Assembly: GCF_000317695.1 (NCBI RefSeq)
Contig: NC_019771.1
Span: 5,981,001 to 6,045,000 of the forward strand
Direction: 5' to 3'
DNA length: 64,000 nucleotides
DNA from: Anabaena cylindrica PCC 7122
GTDB taxonomy: Bacteria > Cyanobacteriota > Cyanobacteriia > Cyanobacteriales > Nostocaceae
In this document: piece by piece, positions 8,730-17,700 of the stretch
Layout: the number at the start of each line of letters is the position of its first letter
Position numbering within the stretch: position 1 is the first letter of the stretch
The notes under the pieces: model-generated
The model's input: only the letters and a program-made list of their open reading frames with translations
Told to the model about the DNA's origin: nothing
The model's database searches: none
Made by a program: the position numbers and the translations under genes

Positions 8730-9572
8730 ATGAGTACAACACTTTATCAGCAAATTCAACAATTTTACGATGCTTCCTCTGGTTTGTGGGAACAAATCTG
8801 GGGAGAACATATGCATCATGGTTACTATGGTCCCGACGGGAACCAGAGGAAAGACCGCCGTTTAGCCCAAATTGATTTAATCGAAGAATTGCTGAAATGG
8901 TCAGGGGTTAAGGGTGCGGAAAATATCCTGGATGTTGGTTGTGGGATTGGTGGCAGTTCTTTATACTTAGCTGACAAGTTTAATGCTAAGTCAACAGGGA
9001 TTACACTGAGTCCTGTACAAGCGGCTAGAGCGACGGCTAGAGCGAGGGAGGCTAATTTGAGCCAGAGAAGTCAGTTCCTTGTGGCCAATGCTCAAGAAAT
9101 GCCTTTTGCTGATGATTCTTTTGATTTGGTGTGGTCGCTGGAAAGTGGCGAACATATGCCAGATAAGACTAAGTTTTTGCAAGAGTGCTACCGGGTGTTA
9201 AAGCCTGGTGGGACTTTGATTATGGTGACTTGGTGTCATCGACCAATTGATAGAAAACCACTAAATGCAGACGAACAGAAGCATTTAGATGATATTTATC
9301 GCGTTTATTGTTTACCTTACGTGCTTTCGTTGCCAGAGTATGAAGCGATCGCACGTCAACTACCATTAAACAACATCCGCACCGCCGATTGGTCAACCGC
9401 TGTCGCTCCATTTTGGAATATGGTAATTGATTCAGCATTCACCCCTCAAGCAGTGTTTGGGTTACTGGTTTCTGGTTGGAGTACAATTCAAGGGGCGCTT
9501 TCTTTGGGTCTAATGCGTCGGGGTTATGAACGGGGGTTAATTCGGTTTGGATTATTATGCGGTCATAAATGA
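8730..9572 (+). CDS. Gamma-tocopherol methyltransferase (vitamin E pathway)
   Basis: An AdoMet-dependent methyltransferase of 280 residues. It starts YQQIQQFYDASSGLWEQIWG, a hallmark of tocopherol C-methyltransferases, followed by HMHHGYYGPDG, motif I ILDVGCGIGGSSLYLA (about residues 65-80) and EMPFADDSFDLVWSLESGEH. It most resembles the enzyme that methylates the chromanol ring of gamma-tocopherol. The next gene is homogentisate phytyltransferase, the committed step of the same pathway, which supports this reading over a generic methyltransferase. The 3' end runs directly into an STRR array. Confidence 0.85.
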   Translation: MSTTLYQQIQQFYDASSGLWEQIWGEHMHHGYYGPDGNQRKDRRLAQIDLIEELLKWSGVKGAENILDVGCGIGGSSLYLADKFNAKSTGITLSPVQAARATARAREANLSQRSQFLVANAQEMPFADDSFDLVWSLESGEHMPDKTKFLQECYRVLKPGGTLIMVTWCHRPIDRKPLNADEQKHLDDIYRVYCLPYVLSLPEYEAIARQLPLNNIRTADWSTAVAPFWNMVIDSAFTPQAVFGLLVSGWSTIQGALSLGLMRRGYERGLIRFGLLCGHK

Positions 9573-9576
9573 TAGT

Positions 9577-9705
9577 AGGAGTTCGGAGTTCGGAGTCAGG
9601 CGTTCAGGAGTTCGGAGTTCCGAGTTCCGAGTTCGGAGTTCCGAGTTCGGAGTCAGGCGTTCAGGAGTTCAGGATTCAGGATTCAGGATTCAGGATTCAG
9701 GAGTC
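9577..9705. repeat. Large STRR heptamer array
   Basis: About 18 units of GTTCGGA, GTTCCGA, GTTCAGG or ATTCAGG. A larger internal duplication (GGAGTCAGGCGTTCAGGAGTTC appears near 9592 and again near 9648) shows amplification in blocks. It begins four bases after the methyltransferase stop. Confidence 0.85.
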
Positions 9706-9776
9706 TTTTGCTATATGGCTTGTTTTGTAAATTCTGTACCTCATTCAGGTGCATACCGCTATAAACACATTTAAAA

Positions 9777-9861
9777 GCCCGTACGGGCGGGGTTTACCTC
9801 GCCCTTTGAATTTGCTTTGAATCTGTTTTGAATTTGCCAAAGTCTCCCGCCCTTTGGGTTT
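9777..9861. repeat. GC-rich palindromic repeat (GCCCGTACGGGC)
   Basis: A perfect GCCCGTACGGGC palindrome is followed by GGGGTTTACCTCGCCC and later CCCGCCCTTTGGG, enclosing three TTTGAAT(T/C)TG-like repeats. It fills the upstream region of the phytyltransferase gene; I see no gene in 9706-9903. Confidence 0.5.
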
Positions 9862-9903
9862 TTCTTTATAGTTCTTTTGTAGTTTCTAGTTAGAGAGTAG
9901 AAA

Positions 9904-10845
9904 ATGAATCAGTTTTATAAACAGAATTCTCCGATTTCTTCGGTAAACTGGCTTTATGCCTTTTGGAAATTTTCCCGACCACACACAATTATCGGCACAA
10001 GTTTAAGTGTATTGGGGTTATATTTAATTACCCTTGGTGTCACTTCCACAAACTTTTCCAATCCTCATCTGGGTCAAATTTTAGGAACTTGGATTGCTTG
10101 TATATCTGGAAATATATATATAGTTGGTTTAAACCAATTAGAAGATGTTGATATTGACAAAATTAATAAACCTCATTTACCCATAGCATCAGGTGAATTT
10201 ACTAAAGAACAAGGTAAATTAATTGTCATTGTTACCGGAATTTTAGCACTGATTACCGCTTGGTTAAATGGCCCTTATTTATTGGGAATGGTGGCGATTA
10301 GTTTGGCAATTGGTACAGCTTATTCTTTACCGCCAATTCGTTTAAAACAGTTTCCCTTTTGGGCTGCATTGTGTATCTTTTCTGTTAGGGGGACAATTGT
10401 TAACTTAGGACTATTTTTGCATTTTAATTGGTTATTGCAAAAAAGCCAAAGTATTCCAGGTGCTGTATGGGCGCTAACTGTGTTTATATTGGTATTTACA
10501 TTTGCGATCGCCATTTTTAAAGATATCCCTGATATGGAAGGCGATAAACTTTACAACATTACTACATTTACCCTGCAACTGGGACAACAAGCAGTATTCA
10601 ATCTTGCCCTTTGGGTATTAACTGTTTGCTATGTAGGAATGATTATGGTTGCTGTATTAGGTATAGCCGAAGTTAATGCCATATTTATATTTATCACCCA
10701 TATAGTAGCCTTAATTGTCATGTGGTGGCAGAGTAGAAAAGTAGACTTGCAAGATAAAAGTGCGATCGCAAGTTTTTATCAGTTTATCTGGAAACTGTTT
10801 TTCATCGAATATCTAATTTTCCCTTTTGCGTGTATTTTGGCTTAA
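9904..10845 (+). CDS. hpt: Homogentisate phytyltransferase (tocopherol biosynthesis)
   Basis: A UbiA-family membrane prenyltransferase that joins homogentisate and phytyl diphosphate to make 2-methyl-6-phytylbenzoquinol. The 313-residue protein shows FWKFSRPHTIIGTSLSVLGL, first Asp motif NQLEDVDIDKINKPHLPIAS and second Asp motif FKDIPDMEGDKLYNITT, plus about eight to nine membrane helices. The NKPHLPIASGE segment is typical of HPT rather than of chlorophyll or menaquinone prenyltransferases. The preceding gene is the tocopherol methyltransferase. Confidence 0.93.
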   Translation: MNQFYKQNSPISSVNWLYAFWKFSRPHTIIGTSLSVLGLYLITLGVTSTNFSNPHLGQILGTWIACISGNIYIVGLNQLEDVDIDKINKPHLPIASGEFTKEQGKLIVIVTGILALITAWLNGPYLLGMVAISLAIGTAYSLPPIRLKQFPFWAALCIFSVRGTIVNLGLFLHFNWLLQKSQSIPGAVWALTVFILVFTFAIAIFKDIPDMEGDKLYNITTFTLQLGQQAVFNLALWVLTVCYVGMIMVAVLGIAEVNAIFIFITHIVALIVMWWQSRKVDLQDKSAIASFYQFIWKLFFIEYLIFPFACILA

Positions 10846-10849
10846 AATC

Positions 10850-11317
10850 ATGTTAGAAAATTCACCAGTTAGTAATATTTTTGCTATATCTTTAGTAATT
10901 GTCAGTATTGGGACTCTCATTTATTTCGCCTTGAGAACATTAATTACTTCAAACTTATTTCAAAAAGGCATCAAGCTTTTTCAAGCGAAAGATTACGAAG
11001 GTGCAGAAGCTGCTTTTCGTCAAGTAATTGCCATCAACTCTACTAATGATATGGTGCGGTTATTATTAGGCGATATTTTAAACCACAAAGGCGAAATTGA
11101 TCAAGCCAAAGAATTATTCAGCGAAGTAATTATTCTTAATCCTAAAAATCCCAATGCTTACCTCCGCTTGGCCAATATTTTGCTACTCCAAAAAAATGAA
11201 GCAGAAGCAATAAATAACCTCAAACAAGCCAAAGATTTATTCCAAAAACAGCGTCAACCCCAAAAAGTAGAAACAATAGAGAAAATTCTCCAAGATATCA
11301 CAGGTGAAAGGGAATAG
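10850..11317 (+). CDS. Small membrane-anchored TPR protein
   Basis: ATG 10850 lies four bases after the phytyltransferase stop, so the two are probably translated from one message. The 155-residue protein has one N-terminal membrane helix (ISLVIVSIGTLIYFALRTLI) and two to three TPR units (GIKLFQAKDYEGAEAAFRQV, GEIDQAKELFSEVIILNPKN). An earlier in-frame start at 10826 would overlap the upstream gene and is less likely. Partner unknown; the coupling suggests a role near the tocopherol enzyme or simple read-through. Confidence 0.8.
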   Translation: MLENSPVSNIFAISLVIVSIGTLIYFALRTLITSNLFQKGIKLFQAKDYEGAEAAFRQVIAINSTNDMVRLLLGDILNHKGEIDQAKELFSEVIILNPKNPNAYLRLANILLLQKNEAEAINNLKQAKDLFQKQRQPQKVETIEKILQDITGERE

Positions 11318-11392
11318 GGGAAAAATTCAGAGGGAACAGAAAAAACTTATGTTTAAAAACATGAGATTGAAATAATAACACTGTTTTTTTGA

Positions 11393-11514
11393 CAATACCT
11401 TGTCCAAATTGGAAAAAACCTTGATTTGTAGGTTGGGTTGAAGCATGAAACCCAACAAATGCGTTGGGTTGCGCTGTCGCTTAACCCAACCTACCGAAAA
11501 TGGACAAGGTATTG
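11393..11514. mobile_element. 122-bp MITE, copy 1
   Basis: The non-coding element begins CAATACCTTGTCCA and ends with its complement TGGACAAGGTATTG. It is flanked on both sides by TTTGA, a 5-bp target duplication. A second copy in inverted orientation at 32877-32998 differs by one base. An inner palindrome AACCCAAC...GTTGGGTT makes most of it able to fold. It lies between the TPR gene and cobA. Confidence 0.9.
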
Positions 11515-11587
11515 TTTGACTGAGATTTAAACTCAAAACTAAAGTTTCTTATCTGTTCACTATTCCCTGTTCCCTTTTTTGTAACCA

Positions 11588-12301
11588 ATGACCAATAATA
11601 AAGTTTACCTTGTGGGTGCTGGACCAGGAGATTTGGCATATTTAACTGTCAAAGCTTATCGTCTTTTGGCATCTGCCCAAGTCTTAGTTTATGATGCTTT
11701 AGTAGATGCTCAATTGTTAGATTGTGTCCCACATGATTGTCTAAAATTAGATGTTGGTAAACGTGGTGGTAAACCCAGCACTCCCCAAACTGAAATTAAC
11801 AATTTACTAGTTAAGCATTGTCAAGAAGGTAAACAAGTTATTCGGCTAAAATCAGGAGATCCTTTTATTTTTGGCCGTTGTATTTCTGAAATAGAAGCTT
11901 TAAAATCTGCTGGTTGTGAATTTGAAGTGATACCAGGAATTTCTTCAGCTTTAGCAGCACCTTTACTTGCAGGAATTCCTCTAACAGATAATGTTCTCAG
12001 TCGTTGTTTTGCGGTATTGACAGCACATGAACCAGACGTTTTAGACTGGGAAGCACTATCAAGATTAGAAACTTTGGTAATTTTGATGGGGGGGAAAAAT
12101 TTAGCAGAAATCGTTTATCAACTGCTACGCCATAACCTATCGCATTCCACACCAATTGCTATTATTCGGTGGGCAGGAACTCCTAGTCAAGAAATCTGCA
12201 TAGGTGAATTAGGCAATATTTTGGAACAAACTGCGGGTTTATCTCTCTCTCCAGCAGTAATTGTTATTGGTGAAGTTGTCCGGTTACGTCAATATTTGTA
12301 G
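11588..12301 (+). CDS. cobA: Uroporphyrinogen-III C-methyltransferase (SUMT)
   Basis: Makes precorrin-2 from uroporphyrinogen III by two AdoMet methylations, feeding siroheme and cobalamin. The 237-residue protein has VYLVGAGPGDLAYLTVKAY at the start, VYDALVDAQLL, IRLKSGDPFIFGR and GCEFEVIPGISSA, the standard SUMT motifs. It is a short stand-alone SUMT without a CysG dehydrogenase half. hemD follows 244 bp later, a pairing that places the branch-point enzyme next to the enzyme making its substrate. Confidence 0.95.
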   Translation: MTNNKVYLVGAGPGDLAYLTVKAYRLLASAQVLVYDALVDAQLLDCVPHDCLKLDVGKRGGKPSTPQTEINNLLVKHCQEGKQVIRLKSGDPFIFGRCISEIEALKSAGCEFEVIPGISSALAAPLLAGIPLTDNVLSRCFAVLTAHEPDVLDWEALSRLETLVILMGGKNLAEIVYQLLRHNLSHSTPIAIIRWAGTPSQEICIGELGNILEQTAGLSLSPAVIVIGEVVRLRQYL

Positions 12302-12545
12302 TATAATTACTTATCGAGGGCAGGAGTTAGGAGGCAGGAAGGAAAATGACCCCTAACGTCAGATACGACCAAAAGGAGCATATTTAAATTCAGTCGATAT
12401 CTATTTGATCATCGCTCTTCCCATTACTAACTGCAACAAATATGATTAAGTATATCTTTTACGGCCAGCAAAGCTCACAAACGAACATGATATAACCTGA
12501 GCAAGAATATCTTCATAAAATAGCCAAAACTCTCGTATTTTTCCT

Positions 12546-13340
12546 ATGTCAAGCACTCTTCCTCTTTCAGGTAAAACCATTCTAGTCACACGTTCAGTTG
12601 GACAGTCAAGCCAATTTAGCGATCGCTTGTCGGCAGCAGGTGCTACAGTCATTGAAATGCCAGCTTTAGAAATTGGCCCTCCTTCCAGCTGGAAAGCTTT
12701 AGATCAGGCAATTATTAATTTATCAACTTTTGACTGGTTAATTCTCACTTCTAGCAACGCTGTAGACTACTTTTTTCAAAGACTTCACACCCAAGGTAAA
12801 GATAAAAGTAATTTAAAAAAGATTAAAATTGCCGTTGTTGGTGAAAAAACAGCCCAAAGTCTTAAAAAACACAGTATTCGTCCTAATTTTATTCCTCCTC
12901 ACTTTATCGCTGACTCCTTAGTAACCAACTTTCCTGAAAACTTAGCAGGTAAAAAGATTTTATTTCCTAGAGTCGAAACCGGGGGTAGAGAAGTTTTAGT
13001 TAAAGAATTAACCGCTAAAGGTGCAGAAGTTATAGAAGTTCCCGCTTATGAATCTTGTTGTCCCCAGAATATTCCCCCAGCAGCAGAATTAGCTTTACAA
13101 AATCATACCCTAGATGTAATTACCTTTGCTAGCTCCAAGACTGTGCAGTTTTTCTATCTATTAGCAACTAGTAAATTAACAAATGGAGTGACACATTATT
13201 TCGACAAAATTTGTATTGCTTCTATTGGCCCCCAAACTTCTAAAATCTGCTCTGATTTATTCGGACGTGTTGATATTGAAGCTGAGGAATATACTGTAGA
13301 TGGTTTAATAAAAGCAATTATAAAATGGTCTAAAGGGTGA
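12546..13340 (+). CDS. hemD: Uroporphyrinogen-III synthase
   Basis: Closes hydroxymethylbilane with ring-D inversion in heme and chlorophyll synthesis. The 264-residue protein shows the two-lobed HemD pattern: GKTILVTRSVGQSSQFSDRL at the start, FDWLILTSSNAVDYFF in lobe 1, KKIKIAVVGEKTAQSL, then ILFPRVETGGREVLVKEL and ITFASSKTVQFF in lobe 2. HemD is poorly conserved, but these elements and the cobA neighbour make the call firm. Confidence 0.93.
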   Translation: MSSTLPLSGKTILVTRSVGQSSQFSDRLSAAGATVIEMPALEIGPPSSWKALDQAIINLSTFDWLILTSSNAVDYFFQRLHTQGKDKSNLKKIKIAVVGEKTAQSLKKHSIRPNFIPPHFIADSLVTNFPENLAGKKILFPRVETGGREVLVKELTAKGAEVIEVPAYESCCPQNIPPAAELALQNHTLDVITFASSKTVQFFYLLATSKLTNGVTHYFDKICIASIGPQTSKICSDLFGRVDIEAEEYTVDGLIKAIIKWSKG

Positions 13341-13380
13341 TTGGGGGCTGGGTAATAGTTTTTCTAATTACCAATTACTA

Positions 13381-13983
13381 ATGAAAAAACATTTAATCGG
13401 TTTAACTGGTGGTATAGCTACGGGGAAAAGTACAGTGGCTAATTATTTAGTTACTGCTTATAATTTACCAATGTTAGATGCAGATGTTTATGCTAGAGAT
13501 GCAGTATCTGTTGGTTCACCTATTATTACACAAATTTCCCAACGTTACGGCAAACAAATTTTGCTACCAGATGGTAATTTAAATCGTTCTCAGTTGGGAG
13601 AAATTATTTTTAACCAGCCAGAAGAACGCCATTGGGTAGAAAATTTAATTCATCCTTATGTGAGGAATTGTTTTACTCAAGCTATTAATGAATTATCTGC
13701 AAATACTTTAATTTTAGTTATTCCTCTTTTATTTGAAGCTGGTTTAGAGAATTTAGTTGGTGAAATTTGGGTTGTATCTTGTTCACCACAACAGCAACAG
13801 CAAAGATTAATTCAGCGTAATAATTTAACTAATGAACAAGCAGTAGCTAGAATTAGTAGTCAATTATCTATTGCTGAAAAAGTAGCACGTGCTGATGTAG
13901 TTTTAGATAATTCCTCTACTTTAGAATCACTCTTACAACAAATAGATTTGGTGATGAAAAGGGTTGATACCAACTTGATATGA
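13381..13983 (+). CDS. coaE: Dephospho-CoA kinase
   Basis: Catalyses the last step of coenzyme A synthesis (3'-phosphorylation). The 200-residue protein has the P-loop GLTGGIATGKSTV at residues 7-19, MLDADVYARDAV, HPYVRNCF and PLLFEAGLENLV, as usual for CoaE. It follows hemD by 40 bp and could share its transcript. Confidence 0.96.
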   Translation: MKKHLIGLTGGIATGKSTVANYLVTAYNLPMLDADVYARDAVSVGSPIITQISQRYGKQILLPDGNLNRSQLGEIIFNQPEERHWVENLIHPYVRNCFTQAINELSANTLILVIPLLFEAGLENLVGEIWVVSCSPQQQQQRLIQRNNLTNEQAVARISSQLSIAEKVARADVVLDNSSTLESLLQQIDLVMKRVDTNLI

Positions 13984-14212
13984 AAATGAAAATTGCAGTG
14001 TAAAATTTAGGCAAAAAAATCTTATAAACTTTAATCTGTATAGGAAATGATGCAGAATTTTTAATATTATTGCAAAATATTGTCTCCTTTTCCTGTTAAG
14101 ATTTCCCTCTTATCGACTGGCAATTTAGTATAACAAGTACCGTAGAGCCATTGATATTTATCAAGATGTTAATTTTGAGGATCAAGAATAATCAAACACG
14201 AATCATTAAATC

Positions 14213-14692
14213 TCAAGAAATGGGGACTCGATTAAATAAAACCCAATAAAATTCAAGCTGCTGGACTGCTTGGTTAAATTGTTCAAAATCTACAGGTTTG
14301 ACGATATAGCTATTCGCTCCCAGTTGGTAACTTTCTATTACATCTCTATCTTCGTCAGAAGAAGTCAAGACAACAACGGGAATCGTTTGAGTGCGAGGGT
14401 CAGATTTAAGTTGCCGTAAAACTTCCAATCCACTCACTTTTGGTAGTTTCAAATCTAGGAAAATAACTTTGGGTTGATTTGTGATGATACGGTGAGCATA
14501 GTTGCTGCGACAAAAGAAAAAATCGAGGGCTTCTGCTCCATCTGGAAGCCATTGGGTGTGACTTCCAATTCTGCTGCGACGTAAAGCCCGCATAGCTAGT
14601 TCGGCATCAGCAGGATTATCTTCAATTAACACAATAGATATCGGTTGTTGGAAAGATGTATCAGTGGGCTGATCAATGAGTCGGTCAGTCAT
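14213..14692 (-). CDS. Single-domain response regulator (Rcp1-like)
   Basis: This 159-residue receiver has the acidic pair in IVLIEDNPADAEL, phospho-acceptor Asp in IFLDLKLPKVSGL, the Thr/Ser of VVLTSSDEDRD and the Lys of YIVKPVDFEQF. There is no output domain; the extended form resembles receivers paired with phytochrome-like kinases. It lies about 90 bp downstream of the giant hybrid kinase on the same strand and is its most likely phosphorelay target. Confidence 0.9.
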   Translation of the reverse strand: MTDRLIDQPTDTSFQQPISIVLIEDNPADAELAMRALRRSRIGSHTQWLPDGAEALDFFFCRSNYAHRIITNQPKVIFLDLKLPKVSGLEVLRQLKSDPRTQTIPVVVLTSSDEDRDVIESYQLGANSYIVKPVDFEQFNQAVQQLEFYWVLFNRVPIS

Positions 14693-14779
14693 TATATTAT
14701 GGCAGGGAACAAGATTAGAGAATTGAAAACAGATTTATAGGAAAATGGAAAGCAGAGGAATAGAGAGGAAAATTCATAC

Positions 14780-17700
14780 TCAGTACTCAGTACTCGGAAG
14801 GGTGAAATAAAAGGTTGCACCTTGATCGACTGCTGCTTCGACCCAAATGTGGCCACCGTGACGTTGAATAATGCGTTGGACGATCGCTAGTCCAATACCT
14901 GTACCTTCAAAATCTTGTTCACGGTGCAGACGTTGGAATACTCCAAAAAGATTGTCGGCATACTGCATATCAAACCCTGATCCATTATCTCTGATTAAGT
15001 ACACTCCTTCGCCATCCATCACTTCATAACCCACTTCGATATGAGCAATGGATTTGTAACTGGTGTACTTAATGGCATTGGATAACAAGTTAATCCAGAC
15101 TTGGGTGAGGAGGGAAAGGTCAGCTTGACAGTTGGGTAAATCTGCGATCGCAAATTCAATCTCACGACCAGACCATTCTGGCGCTAAATCACTTAACACC
15201 TGTTGAATCAACTCATTGACTAACACTGGCTGTTTGGACATTTCCTTCCGATCCAAACGGGATAAATTCAACAAATCATCAATCAACTGACCCATGCGTT
15301 TGGCGTTATCCCGGACAACTTTTAAGTAACGATTACCTTCTGCATCCAGTTGTTCACCGTAGTCTTCTTGGATCATTCTCGAAAAGCCATCAATTGCTCT
15401 TAAAGGCGCTCGTAAGTCATGGGAAATTGAATAAGAAAACGATTCCAAAGCTTTATTAACAGCCTGTAATTGGGCAGTTCTTTGAGTCACCCTTTCTTCT
15501 AATTCTGCATTGAGTTGACAGACAGATTGATTCAATTTTTCCTGCTGCTGTAATAACCGGGCATTATCAATGGAAATAGCTGCCTGAGTCGAAAGCAGAT
15601 TGATGATTTCAATCCGTTCTGGGGTAAATGCATTAGTGGTGAGATTATTTTCTAAAAGAACAATTCCTGTAAATTTTCCTTGATTCAATAAAGGTGTACA
15701 TAGAATTGATTTGGATTGGTGGTAGATAATCCAGGGTTCAGATTGAAAGTTACCTTCTTGAATAGCGTGACCAAGGACGATGCTTTCCTGGGTACGAACC
15801 ACATAATTAATCAAGGATGTTGGTAAACAAGGGATGTTGTCTGGGTGTATTAGCTCAACTTTCCCATTGTCAATTGAACTAATCGCTTCAATTCGCCATT
15901 CATCTTGGGTTTGTAAAATCAAATAACCTGTTTGCGCTCCCGCATTTTCAATCAGAATAGTCATCAGTTTTCCCAGAAGTTGATCTAAAAGAACTTCAGT
16001 GGAGTAGGCGCTGCCAGTCGCAGAGATTGCTTGGGAAGCTTTCAACACCGTTTCTAGGTCAAGTGCTGCTAATTTGGTAGAAGAAGATTCTGTAGTATTA
16101 AATCTGTGGGTTTCGGTTGGTTCTGATTGCAGTTCTAGTAGTTGGGGATAGCGCCTTTGCATATCTCTCACTTTCGCCGTTGCTCCCCACCTTAAATAAC
16201 CATACCTGGCATCTTGCAGATATATTGTAGCGATGGTAATCAAATCTTGTTCCAGATAAAACCTAGCTGCCAGTTCGTTGGCCAGAGCTTCTTCTTGTAA
16301 GTATTGGTTTTTCTTAGCCAAACTAATAGCGCGATCATAGGCTTTCATGGCTTTTTTAAATCGACCTAAAACTCGATACCTTTCAGCCTCAACAAGATAC
16401 CATTTGTGCTGGTAATTCATTGGGGCATGATGCGCCCAATGTTGCATTTTGGCTTGATTTTCTGCTACCTGCTGAAGCAACTCAGACCGTTGCTGAGGAT
16501 CTGCATTTGCATACACTGCCAATCGAGAGAGAGAATCGTAGAACTTAAAGATAGCAACCAAAGCTGCTCCGGTCATAGCAGGTAAATACTCTTGTGCGAT
16601 GACAGCATTAGCGTAGGCGCTGCCCGTTGCAGACATCGCCTGATTGGTATTATCAAATAAGTAACAAAGAAATAATTTATTTAGGTAGAAATAGAACAAA
16701 CCTCCGTGAAAATTGGTTTGTTGCATTTGGGGTAGCCGAATTGTTTCATCATAAGCTTGACCCGATAAAATACCAGGATTAGGAACTTCCTGAATCAAGT
16801 TCAAAACAGTTTGCCAGCAAATCTCTACAAAATGAATACCGGCTGAGTGCTTAATTTTTTTAACTGCCTGGTGATAATGATTCAGTTGTAGTTGTAGCTC
16901 ATCCAAGGGTTGACCGACTGCAAATGAATAAGCACAAAAATGCATAGCAGCATAGCCAGCAAACTCTAAATCACCCTGATCAATACCAACCTGATAACAA
17001 TTTTGGTGTGACTGCAAACTTTCTCGGAGGTGTGTTTTCCAAACATTAATTTGGTTACTGACCGCGAATAGGGTTCTGGCCTGAATGGGTTTAGCATCTA
17101 GGTGATGAAGCAGACTTAACGCCAGTTGTCCAAATTGATATCCTGCTTCAATTTCAAATACAACTCCACAGAGAATAATTCCATAAGCAGCATAGGCAAA
17201 GGGCGCTAACATCATGTTTCCGTACTCAACCAGCAAATCTACCATCTTGAGAACAATCAGCAGAAATAAAGGCGGGACTGCTAAAAAAGCTGATGCACAT
17301 ATACTGGTTAAAAGCTGCATTGCTGCCAGCACCTCTGGCTCAGACATTATGGGCAGGTCAATCAAATTTTCAATGGGTCTGTTTGCCAATTTTGAGGCAG
17401 TTGCGGAGAGGGCTGGCTGAATATGCTCAGAAGTTGGTTGCATGGGGAGGTGAACCCCTAATTGTTTTAGTAACTGTAAACTAATCTGAATCGCCTCTAG
17501 CAGTTGATTTTGGGCAACATAAGTCTGAATTTTGACATCGTAGACTTTTAAGCTGGCTAGTAAGGTTTTTGCATGGTCAACTACCTGTTGAAATAGTGGT
17601 TCTACTTGCTCGAAGTTACCGCTCAGATAGGCTGCTTCTGCCGTTGCACTATATAGAGTTAGGGTAAAGTCATAGTTAGTTTGCCAGCTATCTGTGGTCA

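Noticed and set aside
9547..9774. 75-codon ORF across the 9.6-kb repeats
   Set aside because: It is a translation of the STRR array with no start signal or protein-like composition.
11327..11536. 69-codon ORF over MITE copy 1
   Set aside because: It is only a frame through the non-coding element; the ORF at 32698-32946 over copies A and 2 is rejected for the same reason.
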